Below are positions 1 to 10,565 of a stretch of 64,000 nucleotides of DNA, one piece after another (within the stretch, counting starts at the first letter, position 1; the number at the start of each line of letters is the position of its first letter). The translations under genes and the position numbers were made by a program. This stretch comes from an uncultured Sphingomonadaceae bacterium. GTDB taxonomy: Bacteria; Pseudomonadota; Alphaproteobacteria; Sphingomonadales; Sphingomonadaceae. Location: the NCBI GenBank assembly GCA_947496865.1, contig CANMEE010000002.1, positions 496,001 to 560,000 on the forward strand, read 5' to 3'. The notes below the pieces were generated by a model. That model did no database searches. It saw nothing but the letters and a program-made list of their open reading frames with translations, and had not been told where the DNA came from.

Positions 1-1189
1 TCATCCCGATTTTCTGCGCGAAATGATAAAAATAGACATCGCAGCTTTGGTAGATGCCTTTAGCCATATCTACACGACCATGACCACGCCGATTCCAACA
101 ACGGAAGCGGCGGTTACCGACGCGCAGACCGCCGTTGCAATTGACGGAGTCGTCAGGGCTGAGGCCCGCCTCCAGAAAAGCGAGCCCTACCATGGGCTTG
201 ATAGTCGAGCCGGGCGGGAACAGGCCTTTTAGCGATTTGTCGCGCAAGGGCACATGATCATCGTCCCGCAACATGCCATATTCGGTCTGCCCGATACCGT
301 CCGAAAAGCTGTTCGGATCAAAAGATGGCATGGAGGTCATCGCCAAAATATCACCAGTTTTACAGTCCATCACTACGACGGAACCTGATTCAGGGCCGAG
401 GCGGCGAGCGGCATATTCCTGTAAGTCGATATCGAGCGTCAATTGTAGCGCTTTGCCGGGAATGTCTGGCCGACTATCAAGCTCTCGCACAATTTTTCCG
501 CGTGCGGTTACCTCTACACGCTTGGCCCCGGGTTTCCCTTGCAGGCGGTCCTCAAACGTTTTCTCAAGGCCATCTTTACCGATTTTATATCCCGGTGTGA
601 CCAATATAGGGTCTGGGTTTGCCTTAAAATCCTCGGCAGAGGCGATGCCGACATAGCCCACCAGATGGCCAACCGCTGCTCCGGTGGGATAGAAGCGGGA
701 AAAGCCTTGTCGTGGCGATACGCCAGGCAAATCGGGCAAACGCACGCTAACCGAGGCAAAACTCTCCCAATCGAGCCCGGTGGCGACTTGCACGGGTTGA
801 AAGCTGCTCGCTTGTTCCAGTTCTTTGTTTATCCGCTCAATTTCTTCAGGCTCCAGCGATAATAGCTCAGCCAGCGTTGCAACGGTTTTTTCCTTGTCGC
901 GCATCCGGTCGGGTATCAAATCGACCCGGAAATCGGTCTTGTTGTTGGCAATTGGCTTGCCATTGCGGTCAATGAGCCACCCGCGTCTTGGGGGGACGAG
1001 CGTTAAGTTGACGCGGTTGCTTTCGGACAACAGTTGATAGCGTTCATTTTCGGCCACAGAAATATAAGCCATGCGTCCGGCCAGCAATATACCTATGCTG
1101 GCCTGCAGGCCGCCAATGATTGTTGCGCGCCGCGAAAAGGTTAGGGCCTGAACAGCGCCACTGATTGTTTTACCGCCAGCGATGCTCAT
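1..1189 (-). CDS. mrdA: Penicillin-binding protein 2 (peptidoglycan transpeptidase), 3' end outside window
   Basis: PBP2 is the class B transpeptidase of the elongasome that cross-links lateral-wall peptidoglycan with RodA and MreBCD. Only the first 396 codons are present; the gene runs off the left edge, so the SxN and KTG motifs are not visible. Residues about 18-38 form the membrane anchor, and a PBP dimerisation region with a PPRRG motif follows. The active-site SxxK appears as PPGSTIKP, with Ser about 328 and Lys about 331. The ATG overlaps the mreD stop (ATGA), so it is the last visible gene of mreB-mreC-mreD-mrdA, the standard alphaproteobacterial order. The family is usually 600-690 residues, so 200 or more are missing here. 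Identification is firm from motif and context. Confidence 0.93.
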   Translation of the reverse strand, partial: MSIAGGKTISGAVQALTFSRRATIIGGLQASIGILLAGRMAYISVAENERYQLLSESNRVNLTLVPPRRGWLIDRNGKPIANNKTDFRVDLIPDRMRDKEKTVATLAELLSLEPEEIERINKELEQASSFQPVQVATGLDWESFASVSVRLPDLPGVSPRQGFSRFYPTGAAVGHLVGYVGIASAEDFKANPDPILVTPGYKIGKDGLEKTFEDRLQGKPGAKRVEVTARGKIVRELDSRPDIPGKALQLTLDIDLQEYAARRLGPESGSVVVMDCKTGDILAMTSMPSFDPNSFSDGIGQTEYGMLRDDDHVPLRDKSLKGLFPPGSTIKPMVGLAFLEAGLSPDDSVNCNGGLRVGNRRFRCWNRRGHGRVDMAKGIYQSCDVYFYHFAQKIGM

Positions 1190-1701
1190 GCCGCGACCCG
1201 CCAGTTATCAATCGCGCCGACAAACCGCGTGACGAAGGGATATAACAAGATCGAGAGCAAGATTTGCGGCACCAATATTTCGAGCCGGAGCAAATTGCTT
1301 TGAAAGTCGATGATCAGCATACCGCATATTAGCACAAAAATGATGGAAAGGGAGGCTATAAGCCAGTCCTGCCAATAATCCCGACCGACGCCTCGGCGAT
1401 CAAGCGTTTCCAGTGCAATAAATACAAGCGACCATAAAAATGCAGCACTACCAAAAGGTTGGCCGCTGAACATGTCATCGACCATGCCCAAAGGAAATCC
1501 AGCCCACACAGGCCAGTAGCCCGGACGGATGAGCCGCCAAGATAACAATACCAAAAGGCCCATTGGCGGCAGTATGGGATAATCAGTAATTAATGGCAAT
1601 GCCGTGATCATGGAGGCTAAGATGACGGTTATGGAGGGGATAAACTTGATACGAAATTGGGAAGGTTGCCGATTGATGCGGGAACGATAGGGTTTCGCCA
1701 T
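1186..1701 (-). CDS. mreD: Rod shape-determining protein MreD
   Basis: This 171-residue, strongly hydrophobic protein has about five predicted membrane segments and the length and position of MreD. MreD is the integral-membrane member of the elongasome and couples cytoplasmic MreB/MreC to wall synthases. Sequence conservation in MreD is weak, so the call rests mostly on topology and on its place between mreC and mrdA. Its ATG overlaps the mreC stop (TAATG) and its TGA overlaps the mrdA ATG (ATGA), which implies translational coupling through the operon. A basic N-terminal tail (MAKPYRSRINRQ) precedes the first helix. Confidence 0.9.
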   Translation of the reverse strand: MAKPYRSRINRQPSQFRIKFIPSITVILASMITALPLITDYPILPPMGLLVLLSWRLIRPGYWPVWAGFPLGMVDDMFSGQPFGSAAFLWSLVFIALETLDRRGVGRDYWQDWLIASLSIIFVLICGMLIIDFQSNLLRLEILVPQILLSILLYPFVTRFVGAIDNWRVAA

Positions 1702-2609
1702 TATTCGCCGCCTTGCGTTTCGGTTTCCGCTTCATCAATTTTTTCTTGTTTGATAGCGGCGACGGTCTCTGCCTGAAACATCGGTTGCACGATGACATGG
1801 CTGACTCTTGCCGAATTGGCCAATATCCGAGCGATTGCTCCGGTCTCGGTCTTACGGATGACAACCGCAACCGGAATACCCGGGCCATAAAGTCCGCCGC
1901 TGCCGGATGTGATCATTAAATCACCACCCTTAAAGGGGTTCGTACCCAGATTGATGGGGCGTATATCCACAGTGCCATCCCCGCGCCCTGTCGCAAATGC
2001 GGGAAGTTCATCACTGGCGCGCTTGACGGGCGTCACGTTCTGACCATCGGACACGAGCAAAATTCGAGCAGTCGTAGGACCGGCTTCCAAAACGCGCCCG
2101 ACCAGACCTTCTGGGGCCCGAACCGGTTGACCGATCAAGATTCCGTCGGTCGTTCCTAATCCCAAGGTTGCCATGCGCCGGGAGCTAGAGGATGTGGAAC
2201 TTATCAAGCGGGCCATACCAATGGCTTCGGGTATTTCTTTATCGAGGTCGAGAAGCCGTTTCAGCCGTTCATTTTCTTGTTTAAGCGCGCGTGCTTCCAA
2301 TATCTCAATGCGACTCTTTTTCAGTTCGCGTTTCATCTCTGCATTTTTTGAGGCGGCGTTAAAATAGGCAGAGATGTTTTCTCCGGCATTGCCGGTTGCG
2401 CCGCCAACCTCGGAAAGCGTTTTGCTGACTGGTGCTGTTGCTTCTGCGCCGATAGTGCGCAGAACGGAAAATCCATGGGGATCGAAAATCGAGATAAGCA
2501 GCAGGAGGAGCCCGACAACTGCTCCTAATATGCCCAGTAAATAGCTGGCGAATATGCTATATTGCGCCCGCTTGGAAAATCCTGGGCGCCGGTTTTTTGG
2601 CGGCGCCAT
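1701..2609 (-). CDS. mreC: Rod shape-determining protein MreC
   Basis: MreC is a bitopic inner-membrane protein whose periplasmic beta-domain scaffolds PBP2 and activates elongation. The 302-residue product has a short basic N-terminus, one membrane segment at about residues 20-42, a heptad-rich coiled coil at about 90-125 (ending ENERLKRLL), then the beta-rich MreC core with conserved patches such as GLVGRV and SGSGGLYGPGIPV. The C-terminal tail after about residue 275 is acidic and low-complexity. It follows mreB by about 44 bp and overlaps mreD. Length and domain order are normal for alphaproteobacteria. Confidence 0.95.
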   Translation of the reverse strand: MAPPKNRRPGFSKRAQYSIFASYLLGILGAVVGLLLLLISIFDPHGFSVLRTIGAEATAPVSKTLSEVGGATGNAGENISAYFNAASKNAEMKRELKKSRIEILEARALKQENERLKRLLDLDKEIPEAIGMARLISSTSSSSRRMATLGLGTTDGILIGQPVRAPEGLVGRVLEAGPTTARILLVSDGQNVTPVKRASDELPAFATGRGDGTVDIRPINLGTNPFKGGDLMITSGSGGLYGPGIPVAVVIRKTETGAIARILANSARVSHVIVQPMFQAETVAAIKQEKIDEAETETQGGE

Positions 2610-2653
2610 TCCTGCTTATCCTTCCGTCTTTATCATTCCGGACTTATGTTCCA

Positions 2654-3712
<1,059 letters not shown>

Positions 3713-3869
3713 TTATATTTACGGCGCAAGCCGATCCCTAAAGCTATAGCGACAATTTGGCTGAACGGGGGATGAAGTTAACCATTTCTATCGTCCAGCA
3801 AAACACCCCGAAAAACTAAGTCGCAATCAAGGGTCGCTTGGCATGATCGCTTGGGCTAGGAATGCTGAT

Positions 3870-5681
3870 ATGTCAATAAGAAGACTCCCAAATAGCCTTA
3901 TCAATCGGATCGCAGCCGGTGAAGTGGTCGAGCGTCCGGCCAGCGCGCTAAAAGAGCTGGTCGAAAATGCGATTGATGCTGGATCGAGCCAGATTAATAT
4001 CCGCTTGGAACAAGGTGGCCTAGATCTGATTGAAGTGGCCGATAACGGTTGCGGCATGACCCGCGATGACATTGCTTTGGCACTGGAGCGGCATGCGACC
4101 TCCAAGCTCCCGGATGAAGCCATTGAGATGGTCGCAACCTTGGGTTTTCGCGGGGAAGCGCTGCCATCCATTGCAAGCGTCGCTCGTCTTACCATTGAAA
4201 GCCGTGTCGCGGGCGAAGATGGCTGGACGCGAATCGTGAATCACGGCGACGTGGAAAATGATGGGCCGGCCGCCATTCCGCCCGGTACTAAGGTTCGGGT
4301 TGAGCAACTATTTGCCAAAGTCCCGGCCAGGCGCAAATTCTTACGCACGCCGCGCAGCGAATATTCTGCCTGTGTCGATGTTGTTCGACGGCTTGCTATG
4401 GCGCGGCCCGATATTGGGTTCACGCTCACCCATGAAAACCGCAAGGCGATTGCGGTGCAGGGCGGGGAAAGCGGTCCAGATCGCGTGGCGGCGCTGACCA
4501 ACAAGGAATTGCGCGCCAATAGCGTCGCTGTCGATCTGGTGCGCGAAGAGGTTCGCTTGTCCGGTGTCGCAGGCCTACCAACCTATAATCGCGGTGTTGC
4601 GGATCATCAATTTCTGTTCGTGAACGGACGGCCTGTCAAAGACCGCCTTTTGGTTGGCGCGGTGCGCGGAGCCTATGCAGAAATGCTGGCCCGTGATCGT
4701 CACCCTATTGTGGCTTTATTTATCGACATGCCGCCGGAGCTTGTGGACGTGAACGTGCATCCGGCGAAAACCGAAGTGCGCTTCCGCGAACCGGCGATGA
4801 TCCGCGGGATGATTGTCAGCGGTTTGCGGCGGGCACTGGATGAAGGCGGCTTTCGCGCGGTGCAACGCCCCGCTGAGTCTGCGCTGGCGAATTGGCAAAC
4901 GGAACCACAGGCACCTGATCCGCAAGCGAATATTTTTACTGCGCAGGGACCAATGGTAGGCAGGGCAACGTTTCAATCCCAACCTTATCCGTCTGCCGTG
5001 CAAGATAGTGCCAGCACTTTTAGTGCCTTGAATCCCGATGAGCTGGCGCCACTCATGGGCCGCGCTGAAGAGGCTGCGCAACCGGTTCCTGAAGCCGTGA
5101 GCCATCCACTGGGCGTTGCGCGCGGGCAAGTATCAAAAACCTATATCGTCGCCGAAGCAGAAGACGGACTGGTCATCGTGGATCAACATGCCGCTCATGA
5201 AAGATTGGTGCTCGAACGGATGCGCAAGGCCGTTGAGGGTGGCACGGTCGCTTCGCAAGCCTTGCTTATGGCTGAAGTCGTAGAACTGGATGAAAATGCC
5301 TGTGATCGACTAGAGGCGCGGATTGCCGAACTGTCCGAATTTGGTTTGGAGCTGGAACGTTTTGGTCCCTCCGCAATGCTGGTGAGGGCCACCCCGGCGA
5401 TGCTTGGATCCGGTGACGTCAAAGGGCTGATAACCGATCTGGCCGATGAATTGGGCGCTTATGACGAGGCCTTGTCCTTGAAAGAGCGCATTGACCACGT
5501 CGCCTCGACCATGGCTTGTCACGGATCGGTCAGGGCAGGGCGCGTGTTGAACGTCGCTGAAATGAATGCTCTGCTTCGCGAGATGGAAGTGACCCCGCAT
5601 TCAGGTCAGTGCAACCATGGCCGGCCTACCTGGGTGAAATTAGCGCATGGCGATATTGAAAAACTCTTTGGGAGAAAATGA
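3870..5681 (+). CDS. mutL: DNA mismatch repair protein MutL, endonuclease type
   Basis: MutL couples MutS mismatch recognition to strand removal. The N-terminal GHKL ATPase has ENAIDAG at residues 32-38, then DNGCGM and GFRGEAL, and an S5-fold region containing NVHPAKTEVRF. A Pro/Ala/Gln-rich linker at about residues 330-430 leads to the dimerisation domain, which carries DQHAAHERLVLE. That fits the DQHA(X)2E(X)4E metal site of nicking MutL proteins, as expected where MutH is absent. The start was set at ATG 3870 because AGGAA lies 7 bases upstream; an in-frame ATG at 3843 has no good ribosome site. This gives 603 residues. It overlaps the following lipoprotein gene by 4 bases. Confidence 0.97.
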   Translation: MSIRRLPNSLINRIAAGEVVERPASALKELVENAIDAGSSQINIRLEQGGLDLIEVADNGCGMTRDDIALALERHATSKLPDEAIEMVATLGFRGEALPSIASVARLTIESRVAGEDGWTRIVNHGDVENDGPAAIPPGTKVRVEQLFAKVPARRKFLRTPRSEYSACVDVVRRLAMARPDIGFTLTHENRKAIAVQGGESGPDRVAALTNKELRANSVAVDLVREEVRLSGVAGLPTYNRGVADHQFLFVNGRPVKDRLLVGAVRGAYAEMLARDRHPIVALFIDMPPELVDVNVHPAKTEVRFREPAMIRGMIVSGLRRALDEGGFRAVQRPAESALANWQTEPQAPDPQANIFTAQGPMVGRATFQSQPYPSAVQDSASTFSALNPDELAPLMGRAEEAAQPVPEAVSHPLGVARGQVSKTYIVAEAEDGLVIVDQHAAHERLVLERMRKAVEGGTVASQALLMAEVVELDENACDRLEARIAELSEFGLELERFGPSAMLVRATPAMLGSGDVKGLITDLADELGAYDEALSLKERIDHVASTMACHGSVRAGRVLNVAEMNALLREMEVTPHSGQCNHGRPTWVKLAHGDIEKLFGRK

Positions 5682-6196
5682 TGCGATTTCTTGCTTTGAC
5701 GATAGCGGCAGCAATGGCCGTCGGCTGCTCTCCGGTCGAAAGTAATGATCCTGTTGTTCCCAAAGACGTTCAAGCCATGCCCGTCGAACCTGATGGCAGT
5801 ATCGGCGATGGCGTTAGCCGCCCGATGTTGAGTTCCATGACTTACGACGAGTTTAGCAGAGTCATAGATTCAGGCGCGGGCTGCGCTTTTATGGCGCAGG
5901 GGAATGATGCTCCTCTATTTGTCGCCGTTGCGCCGAATAGCGAAAAAATGACCGGCAAAGGCGCGATCAAGATCAACGATAGGATTACTGTGCTCACTCA
6001 TAATGGCGATGGTTTGGCGCAATTAGAGGCGGGCGGTGTGTTTTCTAGCGAAGCCATATCGGTAACCATCGAGCATCCCGGCGGCGAACCGAGCAATGAA
6101 AAGGAAGGAGTTTTTTTCTGGCCTGCGGTTCTCAAAATTGGGCAAGATGAAGTTGGTTCCAACATGTATGAAGGCATCTATGAATGCGGTGCATAG
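5678..6196 (+). CDS. Putative lipoprotein of unknown function
   Basis: The 172-residue product has a lipoprotein signal peptide with lipobox AVGC and lipidation Cys at residue 17. It begins at the mutL stop (ATGATG; either ATG could be used) behind GGGAGA, so it is translationally coupled to mutL. The mature part has one further Cys pair (GAGCAF and YECGA near the ends) that could form a disulfide, but no recognised domain. It was probably placed beside mutL by operon architecture and need not function in repair. A role in the envelope is inferred only from the signal. Confidence 0.7.
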   Translation: MMRFLALTIAAAMAVGCSPVESNDPVVPKDVQAMPVEPDGSIGDGVSRPMLSSMTYDEFSRVIDSGAGCAFMAQGNDAPLFVAVAPNSEKMTGKGAIKINDRITVLTHNGDGLAQLEAGGVFSSEAISVTIEHPGGEPSNEKEGVFFWPAVLKIGQDEVGSNMYEGIYECGA

Positions 6197-6205
6197 CCTT
6201 TTGGC

Positions 6206-6652
6206 TTAGTCCCCGCGAACTTCTATCAAACCGGTGCTTTCCATGGTCATGACTTTCTCATCATGCTGATTGAACACGGTAATCAGGCCTTTCATAATGC
6301 CCATTTCCGGACGGCTTTCTGAGCGGCGCTTTTCAACCGTAACATGCTCGCAGCGGATAGTGTCGCCGGGATAGACCGGTTTAATCCAGCGCAGATTCTC
6401 GACACCGGGTGAACCAAGGCCTGCCTGTTTGTTGGCGTTCATATGATCCACCATCATCCGCATCATCATGGCGGCACTGTGCCAGCCGCTGGCAGACAAG
6501 CGCCCGAAATGGGTTTTGGCGGCTGCTTCTTCGTCCAAATGAAACGCTTGCGGATCATATTTGGACGCGAATTCGATCACCTCTTCACGGGTTACTTCAT
6601 AGGACCCGTATTTCTGGACGACATTGATTTGAATATCTTCATAATAGAGCAT
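6206..6652 (-). CDS. MaoC-like hot-dog fold dehydratase
   Basis: MaoC-family proteins hydrate 2-enoyl-CoAs through an Asp-His pair in a hot-dog fold. This 148-residue product has the matching N-terminal hydratase motif, FASKYDPQAFHLDEEAA, followed by FGRLSASGWHSAAM. The Asp of KYDPQAFH and the nearby His fit the hydratase-2 signature. The C-terminal half (VYPGDTIRCEHVTVEKRRSE) is typical of short single-domain MaoC proteins. An ATG at 6652 preceded by GAAAG is preferred over an upstream in-frame codon at 6676, which would add eight atypical residues. The physiological acyl-CoA cannot be read from sequence. Confidence 0.85.
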   Translation of the reverse strand: MLYYEDIQINVVQKYGSYEVTREEVIEFASKYDPQAFHLDEEAAAKTHFGRLSASGWHSAAMMMRMMVDHMNANKQAGLGSPGVENLRWIKPVYPGDTIRCEHVTVEKRRSESRPEMGIMKGLITVFNQHDEKVMTMESTGLIEVRGD

Positions 6653-6693
6653 GGATGATCTTTCACATGGAACCATAATTTTATGGCAAGTTT

Positions 6694-7932
6694 TTAAGGT
6701 CTCAACACCTGTTCAAATGGTGAAAGATTACCATCGCTGGCATTGGGTTTGACGTCGGTCAAATGTGCAACCAGCGAATAGATATCGACATTATCGAACG
6801 TTTCGATTTTTCCGCGACCGACAATATCTGGTCCGCTTGCCAGAAAAAAGGCGATCATGTCGGGATGGAGATGATCATAACCATGGCCACCGCCAATCCC
6901 GGTCATCCATTCGGGTTTGTCCTGATAGACCACCCAACCGGTTGTCGGTAGACAGATGATGGACGGAACGCGTGAGTTTTTGCCGTATTTTAGGCGGGCG
7001 GGAATATCTTCCCGTGCCCAACATTCCATATTGTCATGCGGTTTGAGGAAGGCCGCGTTGATGGTCGCCATATCATCGGCAAGCGGTTCGATACCGGCAT
7101 AATTGCCATCTACCACCAGGCGATATTGATCGCGCGGCAGGGTTTTATCGAGATAGATAACCCGCTCCGGCGAAGTTTCTGCCATTCCATGATCGGAGGT
7201 GATGACCAAATTTGCCGGTTGTCCAAGGGCGTCGAGTTGGCGCGTTAAGCTGCCGATATTCTGATCGATCGCACGGATCGCTGCGTGCAGTTTTTCACTC
7301 GGTGCCGGTCCGTAAAAATGACCAGCGGTATCCACCGTGTCAAAATAGAGGGTAACCAGCTTGGGTCGCGTCGCCGCAGGCCGCCGCATCCAGTCGATGA
7401 CGGCAATAACGCGGCGATCATTGGATAGCTCCTGCGAAAACGGCCACCAGTCACTGGGTCGTGTACCATCGAGCTCGACTTCCGATCCCGGCCAGAACAT
7501 GGTTGCGGTACGTACGCCTTGCTTCTCCGCTGTTGTCCAAATTGGTTCAGCTATGTCCCACCAGAACGGGTCTTTGTTCGACATGGTAAATCTCTCGCCA
7601 GGTCGGGCGATATCTTCCATGCTATTGCCTACGATTCCATGGTTATCGGGCGTTTTTCCGGTGACCAATGTCCAATGATTGGGGAAGGTTTTGGTCGGAA
7701 AACTCGGCCGCATATCGGCATATACGCCGGATGCTGCCAGCGCGCTTAAATTCGGTGTAATCCCGCGCTCCAGATAGTCCGGGCGAAATCCATCGATCGA
7801 TATTAGTATCGTCACAGGTTCACGGGTTTCGCGCGCCGTTTCAGCCGTAGCGGGTGTTAGTGTCGCCTGCGAAGCTGCGCATCCCGCGAGCAAGGCACAG
7901 GCAACAACAGCTTGTAATATATTCCGAATCAT
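6694..7932 (-). CDS. Ectonucleotide pyrophosphatase/phosphodiesterase-family lipoprotein
   Basis: This is an alkaline-phosphatase-superfamily hydrolase of the NPP type, which cleaves phosphodiester or pyrophosphate bonds using two zinc ions. The product is 412 residues with a lipobox LAGC (Cys18), so it should be membrane-anchored in the periplasm. Metal and nucleophile motifs are ISIDGFRPDYL (Asp), FPTKTFPNHW (nucleophile Thr), VDTAGHFYGP (Asp/His), ITSDHGMAE (Asp/His) and GGHGYDH (His). The GTG at 7935 is replaced by ATG 7932, which has AGGGGA five bases upstream. The true substrate (nucleotide or phospholipid headgroup) is not determinable here. Confidence 0.9.
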   Translation of the reverse strand: MIRNILQAVVACALLAGCAASQATLTPATAETARETREPVTILISIDGFRPDYLERGITPNLSALAASGVYADMRPSFPTKTFPNHWTLVTGKTPDNHGIVGNSMEDIARPGERFTMSNKDPFWWDIAEPIWTTAEKQGVRTATMFWPGSEVELDGTRPSDWWPFSQELSNDRRVIAVIDWMRRPAATRPKLVTLYFDTVDTAGHFYGPAPSEKLHAAIRAIDQNIGSLTRQLDALGQPANLVITSDHGMAETSPERVIYLDKTLPRDQYRLVVDGNYAGIEPLADDMATINAAFLKPHDNMECWAREDIPARLKYGKNSRVPSIICLPTTGWVVYQDKPEWMTGIGGGHGYDHLHPDMIAFFLASGPDIVGRGKIETFDNVDIYSLVAHLTDVKPNASDGNLSPFEQVLRP

Positions 7933-7979
7933 CACTTTCCCCTAAGACTGACTGCAGTCTAACGGGCTTTTATGACAAG

Positions 7980-9080
7980 TCAGACATTGAATTTGAAATT
8001 CATGATATCGCCATCCTGCGCGACATAATCCTTACCTTCCTGGCGGAGTTTGCCAGCATCGCGCGCCGCAGATTCACCCCCAAGCGAGACATAATCGTCA
8101 AAGGCGATGGTTTCTGCGCGAATGAAGCCGCGTTCAAAGTCGGTGTGGATTTCGCCAGCTGCTTGCGGTGCTTTGGCTCCTTTATGCACGGTCCATGCGC
8201 GGGACTCTTTAGGGCCAGCGGTAAAAAAGGTCTGCAGGTCGAGCAGTTGATAACCAGCGCGGATAACGCGGGCGAGTCCGGATTCTTCCAGACCCAGTTC
8301 GGCCAGATATTCGGCGCGCTCGTCTGCTTCCATGCCCACCAGTTCGGATTCGATGGCAGCAGAAACAATCACGGCCTCGGCGCCTTCGGCCTTTGCTTTT
8401 TCAAAAACAGTGGCGCTCATCGCATTGCCAGCGGCAGCATCACCTTCGTCGACATTGCAGACATATAGGACAGGTTTTGCGGTAATCAGCTGTGATTGAT
8501 CAAAAATCCGTTGTTCTTCATCATCTTTGGGTTCGGTCAACCGTGCCGGCTTGCCTTCGCGAAGCAGCTCCAACGTCTGGCCCAGCACGCTAGCGGCGAT
8601 CTTGGCCTCCTTGTCGCCGCTGGTGGCTTTTTTCTCAAAAGCAGGGACGCGTTTTTCCAGGCTTTCCAAATCGGAGAGCAGCAATTCGGTTTCAACTACC
8701 TCGGCATCAGAAAGCGGATCGATTTTGTTTGAGACATGCTGGATGTCATCATCTTCAAAACAGCGCAGAACATGCACAATCGCGTCGACTTCACGGATAT
8801 TGCCGAGAAATTGATTGCCCAAGCCTTCGCCTTGCGATGCGCCTTTGACAAGCCCCGCAATGTCTACAAAGGCAAGCTGGGTTTCAATGATCTTAGCGCT
8901 ACCGGCAATTTTGGCAATTTGCTGTAATCGGGGATCGGGCACAGCAACCTGACCGACATTGGGTTCAATCGTGCAAAACGGATAATTGGCCGCCTGAGCT
9001 GCCTGCGTCTCAGTAAGCGCGTTAAACAGCGTTGATTTTCCGACGTTGGGAAGGCCAACGATACCGCATTTAAAACCCAT
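7980..9080 (-). CDS. ychF: Redox-regulated ATPase YchF (Obg family)
   Basis: YchF is a ribosome-associated Obg-family P-loop protein that prefers ATP to GTP. The 366-residue product begins MGFKCGIVGLPNVGKST, with the P-loop GLPNVGKST at residues 9-17. Switch and G3 regions follow (FVDIAGLVKGASQGEGLGN), then a coiled-coil insertion and a C-terminal TGS domain (LLDLQTFFTAGPKESRAW). A non-canonical G4 (CNVDE in place of NKxD) explains relaxed purine specificity and is diagnostic of YchF. It starts 3 bases after the pth stop, so the two genes are co-transcribed. Confidence 0.97.
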   Translation of the reverse strand: MGFKCGIVGLPNVGKSTLFNALTETQAAQAANYPFCTIEPNVGQVAVPDPRLQQIAKIAGSAKIIETQLAFVDIAGLVKGASQGEGLGNQFLGNIREVDAIVHVLRCFEDDDIQHVSNKIDPLSDAEVVETELLLSDLESLEKRVPAFEKKATSGDKEAKIAASVLGQTLELLREGKPARLTEPKDDEEQRIFDQSQLITAKPVLYVCNVDEGDAAAGNAMSATVFEKAKAEGAEAVIVSAAIESELVGMEADERAEYLAELGLEESGLARVIRAGYQLLDLQTFFTAGPKESRAWTVHKGAKAPQAAGEIHTDFERGFIRAETIAFDDYVSLGGESAARDAGKLRQEGKDYVAQDGDIMNFKFNV

Positions 9081-9083
9081 TAT

Positions 9084-9656
9084 TCAGTCCTTTTGCATCC
9101 TAAGAGCCAATTCGCTCATAAATCTTGGATTGTCGCCTTTGGCCAACCAATCTGCTTCTGCTGCAATACCGCCCAGCATCTCTGCCAGATCGTCAATTTC
9201 TGCTTTGGCATAATTGCCTAGCACATGTCCGTGGACGCGTGACTTGTGACCGGGATGGCCAATGCCGATACGTACCCGGCGAAAATCGGGGCCGATATCG
9301 GCGTCTATGGACCGCAAACCATTATGACCTGCATGCCCACCGCCTACTTTCACTTTCACCTTAAAGGGTTCCAGATCCAGTTCATCATGAAAGGCGGTTA
9401 CGTCCGATGGTTCCAATTTATAAAAATCCATCGCAGCTCGCACGGCACGTCCGCTCTCATTCATGAAGGTAGCAGGTTTGAGCAATAGCAACTTCTCAGA
9501 ACCCAATCGCCCTTCAGTGGCCCAGCCTTGAAACTTCTTTTTGGGTTCAGGAAAACCATGCACTTCTTCCAGCGCATCCAGCACCATGAATCCGACATTA
9601 TGGCGGTGGAGCGCATATTGCGCGCCCGGATTGCCAAGGCCGACCCATAGTTGCAT
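9084..9656 (-). CDS. pth: Peptidyl-tRNA hydrolase
   Basis: Pth releases tRNA from prematurely dropped peptidyl-tRNA. The 190-residue protein has the N-terminal signature VGLGNPGAQYALHRHNVGF, with catalytic His19 in RHN, the motif FMNESGRAV, and the catalytic Asp in FHDELDLEPF. GGGHAGHNGLRSID follows. All expected active-site residues are present and the length is normal. It lies between rplY upstream and ychF downstream, a conserved bacterial neighbourhood linking ribosomal functions. A terminator-like hairpin separates it from rplY. Confidence 0.97.
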   Translation of the reverse strand: MQLWVGLGNPGAQYALHRHNVGFMVLDALEEVHGFPEPKKKFQGWATEGRLGSEKLLLLKPATFMNESGRAVRAAMDFYKLEPSDVTAFHDELDLEPFKVKVKVGGGHAGHNGLRSIDADIGPDFRRVRIGIGHPGHKSRVHGHVLGNYAKAEIDDLAEMLGGIAAEADWLAKGDNPRFMSELALRMQKD

Positions 9657-9683
9657 TTTTCATTTTCCTCAAAGTCCAGATAC

Positions 9684-9728
9684 AAAAAACCGCTCATACA
9701 TCGACAAGCGCAGTATGAACGGTTTTTC
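9684..9728 (-). terminator. Intrinsic terminator between rplY and pth
   Basis: Arms 9685-9699 and 9713-9727 form a 15-bp stem with one G-U-type mismatch around a 13-nt loop. Read on the minus strand it ends in GCGG followed by six T. It lies directly downstream of rplY and probably limits read-through into pth-ychF. The A-rich opposite side means it could also act on the plus strand. Confidence 0.75.
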
Positions 9729-9753
9729 GTTACATCTTTTTATGCGGTAAGGT

Positions 9754-10440
9754 CTAGTCGTCTGACTTGCCACCTTCAGCGTCGCCGCCTTCGCCTTCAG
9801 CCGCTTCGCCTTCTGCGCCTTCTTCACCCTCTTCGCCTTCAGCATCTTCTGCTTCATCGTCGGAAGATTTGAGTGCGGATGGTGCGGTCACACCAGCAAT
9901 GGTAAAGTCACGATCAGTGATCGAGCTTTCAGAGCCATCAGGAAGCGTAATGTCGGAAATATGAACCGAGTCGCCAATTTCCAGCCCCGTCACATCGACT
10001 TCGATTTGATCAGGAATTTTGTCGGCGTCACACATAAGGTCCAGTTCAAAGCGAACAACGTTCAAGACGCCGCCACGTTTCAGACCAGGTGATCCTTCTT
10101 CGTTCACGAATACAACAGGAATGTTGACCTGTACCTTCGCGCCTTTTGCAAGGCGGAAAAAGTCGACATGCAGAGGGCGGTCAGAAACCGGGTCAAAAGC
10201 AACATCTTTTGGCAGGGTACGGGTTACTTCACCGTTCACATCTACCATCACCAGTGAGTTCATGAATACACCGGTCCCGAGCAGCTTGTTCAGCGCGCGT
10301 TCTTCCAGGTGGATCGTCACAGGTTCTTTTTTATCGCCATAAATAACGGCGGGGATGCGGCCTTCGCTACGCAGTGCACGGGAGGCTCCCTTGCCAGCCC
10401 GTTCGCGAGGCTCGGCTGATAGTGTCAGCTGATCACTCAT
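9754..10440 (-). CDS. rplY: 50S ribosomal protein L25/Ctc, long form
   Basis: L25 binds 5S rRNA in the large subunit. This is the two-domain Ctc/TL5 form of 228 residues. The N-terminal L25 beta-barrel ([19 protein letters not shown], then [11 protein letters not shown]) spans about residues 1-95, and the C-terminal TL5 domain about 96-190. The last 35 residues are an extreme acidic Glu/Gly/Ala tail ending GGKSDD. Such tails are common on sphingomonad L25 and are probably disordered. It heads the rplY-pth-ychF series and is followed by an intrinsic terminator. Confidence 0.95.
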   Translation of the reverse strand: MSDQLTLSAEPRERAGKGASRALRSEGRIPAVIYGDKKEPVTIHLEERALNKLLGTGVFMNSLVMVDVNGEVTRTLPKDVAFDPVSDRPLHVDFFRLAKGAKVQVNIPVVFVNEEGSPGLKRGGVLNVVRFELDLMCDADKIPDQIEVDVTGLEIGDSVHISDITLPDGSESSITDRDFTIAGVTAPSALKSSDDEAEDAEGEEGEEGAEGEAAEGEGGDAEGGKSDD

Positions 10441-10565
10441 AATGTTGCTCCAAAAATATAGTTTTTACGATATTCCCGCCACGCCTCCAGGGTGCTCATG
10501 GTCGGAAAGAGGGCGCTATAAGCAGGCAAAGGCGGAAAAGCAAGGCAAATTGAAACGGTTTGCTG